This document shows, one piece after another, positions 60,717-64,000 of a DNA stretch of 64,000 nucleotides; the stretch's first letter is position 1, and each line of letters starts with the position of its first letter. The notes below the pieces were generated by a model, which was not told where the DNA came from, did no database searches, and was given only the letters and a program-made list of their open reading frames with translations. The position numbers were made by a program, and so were the translations under genes. Source of the DNA: Staphylococcus sp. IVB6181 (GTDB lineage: Bacteria; Bacillota; Bacilli; Staphylococcales; Staphylococcaceae); assembly GCF_025561445.1 (NCBI RefSeq), contig NZ_CP095096.1, forward strand, positions 847,822 to 911,821, written 5' to 3'.

Positions 60717-60736
60717 GGTAATGATAATCATTATCA
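60717..60736. promoter_or_regulatory. Fur box between sfaD and sfaA
   Basis: The 15-bp core TGATAATCATTATCA at 60722-60736 is a perfect 7-1-7 Fur site, and the 19-bp box at 60717-60735 matches the consensus with one mismatch. It lies in the shared divergent promoter region. Confidence 0.9.
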
Positions 60737-60762
60737 ATTAAAAAGGCAGGTGGAATTTTGAA

Positions 60763-61941
60763 ATGGCCAAATATTTTTTTCCAAGTTCATTCCTACTGTT
60801 TTTGGGGAATTGGATCGGACAAATTGCATTAAATTGGTATGTTTATGACTCTTACCATAATGCGTTTTATCTTGGTCTTGTCAATTTCGTACGGCTCATT
60901 CCTATTTTATTTTTAAGTATTTGGGCCGGTGCGATTGCAGATAAGTATGATAGAGGCGTATTAATTCGTATTACGATTACATCTTCTGCCGTTTTAACTG
61001 CAATCTTATGTTTTTTAAGTTTTGAAATCGGGGAATTGCCAATATACATTATTTTGATTTATGCCTGCGGGAGAGGCATACTTAATGCTGTAGAGACGCC
61101 GATCAGACAAGCAATTTTACCAGATTTGTCTGAAAAGCTCAGTACAGTCAAGGCAGTTTCTTATCATTCATTTATTATCAATATCTGCCGATCAATCGGA
61201 CCTGCAGTTGCAGGCGGGATTATAGCAGTGCTGAATGTAAAATTTGCCTTTTTAGCACAAGCTGTTGTTTATGTGGGTGCTGCACTTTTATGTGTACCGC
61301 TGCACTTTAAAACAGCTTCAGCTTCTACCGAAGAAGCAGATGCCCGCTTTTCAGTGTCGGTCGTCAAAGATTATTTTAAAACACATGTACAAGGACTTAA
61401 TATTTTTATTACATCATTGCTTATCATGGCAACTGGCTTTTCATATACCACGCTTTTACCGGTATTAACCAGTTTGAACTTTCCAGGTCAAGCCTCTGTC
61501 TTTGGTATTGCGATGACATTTAGTGCACTCGGCGGTATTACTGCAACATTGCTTTTACCGCAATTATTGAAATTATTTTATTCAATCAATGTGTATTATC
61601 TGAGTTCGATTTTATTCGGTATCACATTATTGATGGTGATTATGCCGAACTCGATTTTACTTTTTGGATGTATCTTCTTAATAGGATTATTCAGTCAATG
61701 CGCACGTACGACCAATCGTGTTTATTTCCAAACACATATCGAACCAGAAAAGCGCGGTCGTATATTAAGTATTGTCATGATGGACCGCGGTATGATTCCG
61801 TTAGGTGCTGTCATTATGAGTGCTTTAGCAGAGATGATTGGTATCGTGCCTACATTTATTACGATGGGAATCAGTACGATTGTCATCGCGACCTTGTTTT
61901 ATGGGGTTAAAGAACTGAAGAATAGAGGAAGTGTAATATAA
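60763..61941 (+). CDS. sfaA: Staphyloferrin A exporter SfaA (MFS)
   Basis: A 392-residue major facilitator with 12 helices, MAKYFFPSSFLLFLGNWIGQ. The MFS loop motif is GAIADKYDRGVLIR near 57. In S. aureus SfaA exports staphyloferrin A. The ATG is 9 nt after AGGTGG. It ends directly on the base before the sfaB start. Confidence 0.92.
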   Translation: MAKYFFPSSFLLFLGNWIGQIALNWYVYDSYHNAFYLGLVNFVRLIPILFLSIWAGAIADKYDRGVLIRITITSSAVLTAILCFLSFEIGELPIYIILIYACGRGILNAVETPIRQAILPDLSEKLSTVKAVSYHSFIINICRSIGPAVAGGIIAVLNVKFAFLAQAVVYVGAALLCVPLHFKTASASTEEADARFSVSVVKDYFKTHVQGLNIFITSLLIMATGFSYTTLLPVLTSLNFPGQASVFGIAMTFSALGGITATLLLPQLLKLFYSINVYYLSSILFGITLLMVIMPNSILLFGCIFLIGLFSQCARTTNRVYFQTHIEPEKRGRILSIVMMDRGMIPLGAVIMSALAEMIGIVPTFITMGISTIVIATLFYGVKELKNRGSVI

Positions 61942-63696
61942 ATGGAAACAACAATTCAACAAGCAGATATGAATATGCAGCACCGTGTATTCAATGCATG
62001 GGTCAAAGAGCATATCTATCCAGAAGGTACGCATATCCGTCATTTAAAAGACAGATTAGAAGTACAATATAAAGGACAGCTGCTGTCTGTAAAGATTACT
62101 GACCGCGGTGCTTTTGAACGTTATAAAATGGCGGGTCAAATTCAATATCAAGTCGGTAATCAAACAACACCGATTGCTTCCTTAGAAGCTTTAGTAGAAA
62201 TATTAGAAACACATTTCGATACACCTTTTCCTGAACGCTTGAAACAAGAATTGATTCACAGCAGAAGAGGTTTTGATTTAACCTATGCGCAAATGGAGCA
62301 GCGCAGAAACTTGATTCAAGACAGCATGAAATTCTCAAGAATGCCTGTAAGTTTAAATTACTTTGCGTGGATGTCGCATATGACTGCGTTGGGTGAAATG
62401 GATGATTTGCTTTACTCTGAAAGTTTAGTCGCTGAAGGGCATCCGACACATCCATTATCGAAAACCAAATTGCCTTTGACGAATGAAGAGGTGCAGAGAT
62501 ATGCGCCTGAATTCGAACAAATCATTCCATTAAAAGTTATGCTCCTGAAGAAGGCAGATGCAGTGACAACCAGTGCATCGCATGATCAAGACTTTATGCT
62601 GAATGAAGTTTTAAAACATCATAAACAGCAATTAAAAGATTATGCGAAAGCACTCGGCTATAATATTGATGATTTCGAAGTGGTGATTGTACATCCTTGG
62701 CAATATGAACATGTCATTGTGGAGCAATTTAAGTCATGGATGATTGAACAGCGATTAATTCCGACACCCGTAACGTTGAAGTCTAAAGCGACGTTATCAT
62801 TCAGAACGCTGGCGCTGTTAGATGATCCGTTTCAAATTAAATTGCCGGTACAAGTACAAGCAACAAGTGCTGTGCGTACTGTGTCTTCTGTAACAACAGT
62901 AGATGGACCTAAGCTCAGCTATGAACTGCAAGATATGTTAGATGTTTACCCGCAGCTGAAAGTCGCAAAAGAACCATTTGGACTGCATGCTGAAACAGAA
63001 CCGGATGAAGCACGTCAATTAGCATATATTGTGAGGGAAAAGCCTGAACTAGATGGAGAGGGCGTCACTGTCGTCACAGCTAGTTTAGTCAATTCTAATC
63101 CTGTAGATAATAAGAAAATTGCAGAAAGTTATTTAGAATGGGTGGATAATGAAGTGACACCTGATTCTATCAAACAATTTATTACTATCTATGCACATAC
63201 ATTAATACCGCCGCTGATTGCTTATATTCAAGAATACGGTATAGCATTAGAAGCACATATGCAAAATACCATTGTGAAATTAGGCAAGGATTATAAAATG
63301 ACTTTCATGGTCAGAGATTTAGGCGGTTCGCGTATTGATTTAGATACTTTGAGAAAGAAAGTACCGAATGTACGCGTTGAAAACGAAAGTTTAATTGCAA
63401 AAGATATGGAAGCGGTGATTGCGAAGTTCCAACATGCAGTAATTCAAAATCAATTAGGAGAATTGATTTATCATTTGAGCCAATATGAAGGTGTGACGGA
63501 AGCGGAATTGTTTGAAATTGTACAGCATATTACGAAACAAGCGATAGATCCTAACCAACCGCATGCAGAAGTGCTGCATCGTGTGCTGTTCGGACCGACA
63601 ATCAAAGTGAAGTCGCTGCTTCGAATGCGTATGGAAGGCAAAGTGAAACGCTATGTCAATACAGTTCTAGAGAATCCGTTGCGAGAAGGAGAGTGA
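61942..63696 (+). CDS. sfaB: Staphyloferrin A synthetase SfaB (IucA/IucC family)
   Basis: A 584-residue synthetase of the same family as SfaD, with EGHPTHPLSKTKL near 164, VVIVHPWQYEHVI near 247 and MVRDLGGSRIDLD near 454. In S. aureus SfaB adds the second citrate to the ornithine intermediate. It starts immediately after the sfaA stop; the AGAGGAAG site lies inside the end of sfaA. Confidence 0.93.
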   Translation: METTIQQADMNMQHRVFNAWVKEHIYPEGTHIRHLKDRLEVQYKGQLLSVKITDRGAFERYKMAGQIQYQVGNQTTPIASLEALVEILETHFDTPFPERLKQELIHSRRGFDLTYAQMEQRRNLIQDSMKFSRMPVSLNYFAWMSHMTALGEMDDLLYSESLVAEGHPTHPLSKTKLPLTNEEVQRYAPEFEQIIPLKVMLLKKADAVTTSASHDQDFMLNEVLKHHKQQLKDYAKALGYNIDDFEVVIVHPWQYEHVIVEQFKSWMIEQRLIPTPVTLKSKATLSFRTLALLDDPFQIKLPVQVQATSAVRTVSSVTTVDGPKLSYELQDMLDVYPQLKVAKEPFGLHAETEPDEARQLAYIVREKPELDGEGVTVVTASLVNSNPVDNKKIAESYLEWVDNEVTPDSIKQFITIYAHTLIPPLIAYIQEYGIALEAHMQNTIVKLGKDYKMTFMVRDLGGSRIDLDTLRKKVPNVRVENESLIAKDMEAVIAKFQHAVIQNQLGELIYHLSQYEGVTEAELFEIVQHITKQAIDPNQPHAEVLHRVLFGPTIKVKSLLRMRMEGKVKRYVNTVLENPLREGE

Positions 63697-63701
63697 GTCA
63701 T

Positions 63702-64000
63702 GTGGCTTATGTAGAAATAGATTTAGCCAAAATCAAATTTAATGCGCTGATGCTGAAACAAAAGCTGGACCAAAGCAATTTGGAAATGATGCCGGTTATA
63801 AAATGTGTTGCCGGAGATAAGCTGATTGTAGAAGCTTTAAAAAGTTTAGGTTTTGATCAAATGGGTGATGCACGTATGGTCAATATCGATCAACTCAATG
63901 ATGAAGCACTCTCCTATATGCTGATACGGACACCAAACCGCAGTGAATTAGAAGATTGTGTCAATAAGACAGCCATCAGTATTCAAACAGATATTGAAAC
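63702..64000 (+). CDS. sfaC: SfaC, PLP-dependent amino acid racemase (partial)
   Basis: The 5' part of an alanine-racemase-fold protein, cut at the window end after 99 codons. I use GTG at 63702 (VAYVEIDLAKIKFNAL), 10 nt after AGAAGGAG; a GTG at 63693 is too close to that site. The PLP-lysine motif appears as MPVIKCVAGDKLIVEAL, slightly different from the usual VVKANAYG. SfaC is thought to supply D-ornithine for staphyloferrin A. Confidence 0.88.
   Translation, partial: MAYVEIDLAKIKFNALMLKQKLDQSNLEMMPVIKCVAGDKLIVEALKSLGFDQMGDARMVNIDQLNDEALSYMLIRTPNRSELEDCVNKTAISIQTDIE

Overview
This window looks like a Staphylococcus chromosome segment. The evidence is an AT-rich sequence, FemX, the full S10/spc/alpha ribosomal cluster running straight into an ECF transporter, truA, rplM and rpsI, the opuD-amaP-asp23 region, the staphyloferrin A locus and a bacillithiol transferase of the YfiT type. 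The glcU-gdh pair and a pyruvate phosphate dikinase with its regulator would fit a coagulase-negative species, perhaps of the S. carnosus/S. simulans group. That species guess is an inference.

Layout. 1-19.3 kb: a partial MarR regulator, a VOC protein, femX, an RND-type exporter, a transporter with a broken amidohydrolase, an AEC carrier, two glcU paralogues around topB and a purine permease, glucose dehydrogenase, and an FMN reductase. 19.3-38.2 kb: the ribosomal superoperon with secY, adk, infA, rpoA, then ecfA1-ecfA2-ecfT-truA and rplM-rpsI. 38.3-40.8 kb: a small accessory patch with an IS200-type element, a glycosyltransferase gene cut by an amber codon, a DUF7695-like zinc protein and a histidine phosphatase. 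40.9-47.3 kb: a DUF438/PAS protein, a CAAX protease, an orphan PTS IIA, a bacillithiol transferase and a metal P-type ATPase cluster under an Fnr-like regulator. 47.4-58.6 kb: ppdK and its regulatory kinase, several MDR oxidoreductases, a lipase-like hydrolase, a BCCT transporter and the amaP-asp23 envelope stress operon. 58.6-64 kb: the divergent staphyloferrin A genes sfaD and sfaA-sfaB-sfaC around a near-perfect Fur box; sfaC runs off the end.

Most of the window is conserved housekeeping DNA. The points most worth a second look are regulatory. The metal ATPase has atypical CPG and HH motifs, and an Fnr-box-like palindrome overlaps the stop codon of its two-cysteine Fnr-like regulator gene, placed about 41.5 bp upstream of a predicted start site. 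The ppdK promoter carries a cre-like site and two CcpN-like boxes. Three promoters match the sigma-B consensus. The IS200-type transposase has its ribosome binding site locked in a stem. Two genes are each cut by a single amber codon. I did not find a clearly new multi-gene system.
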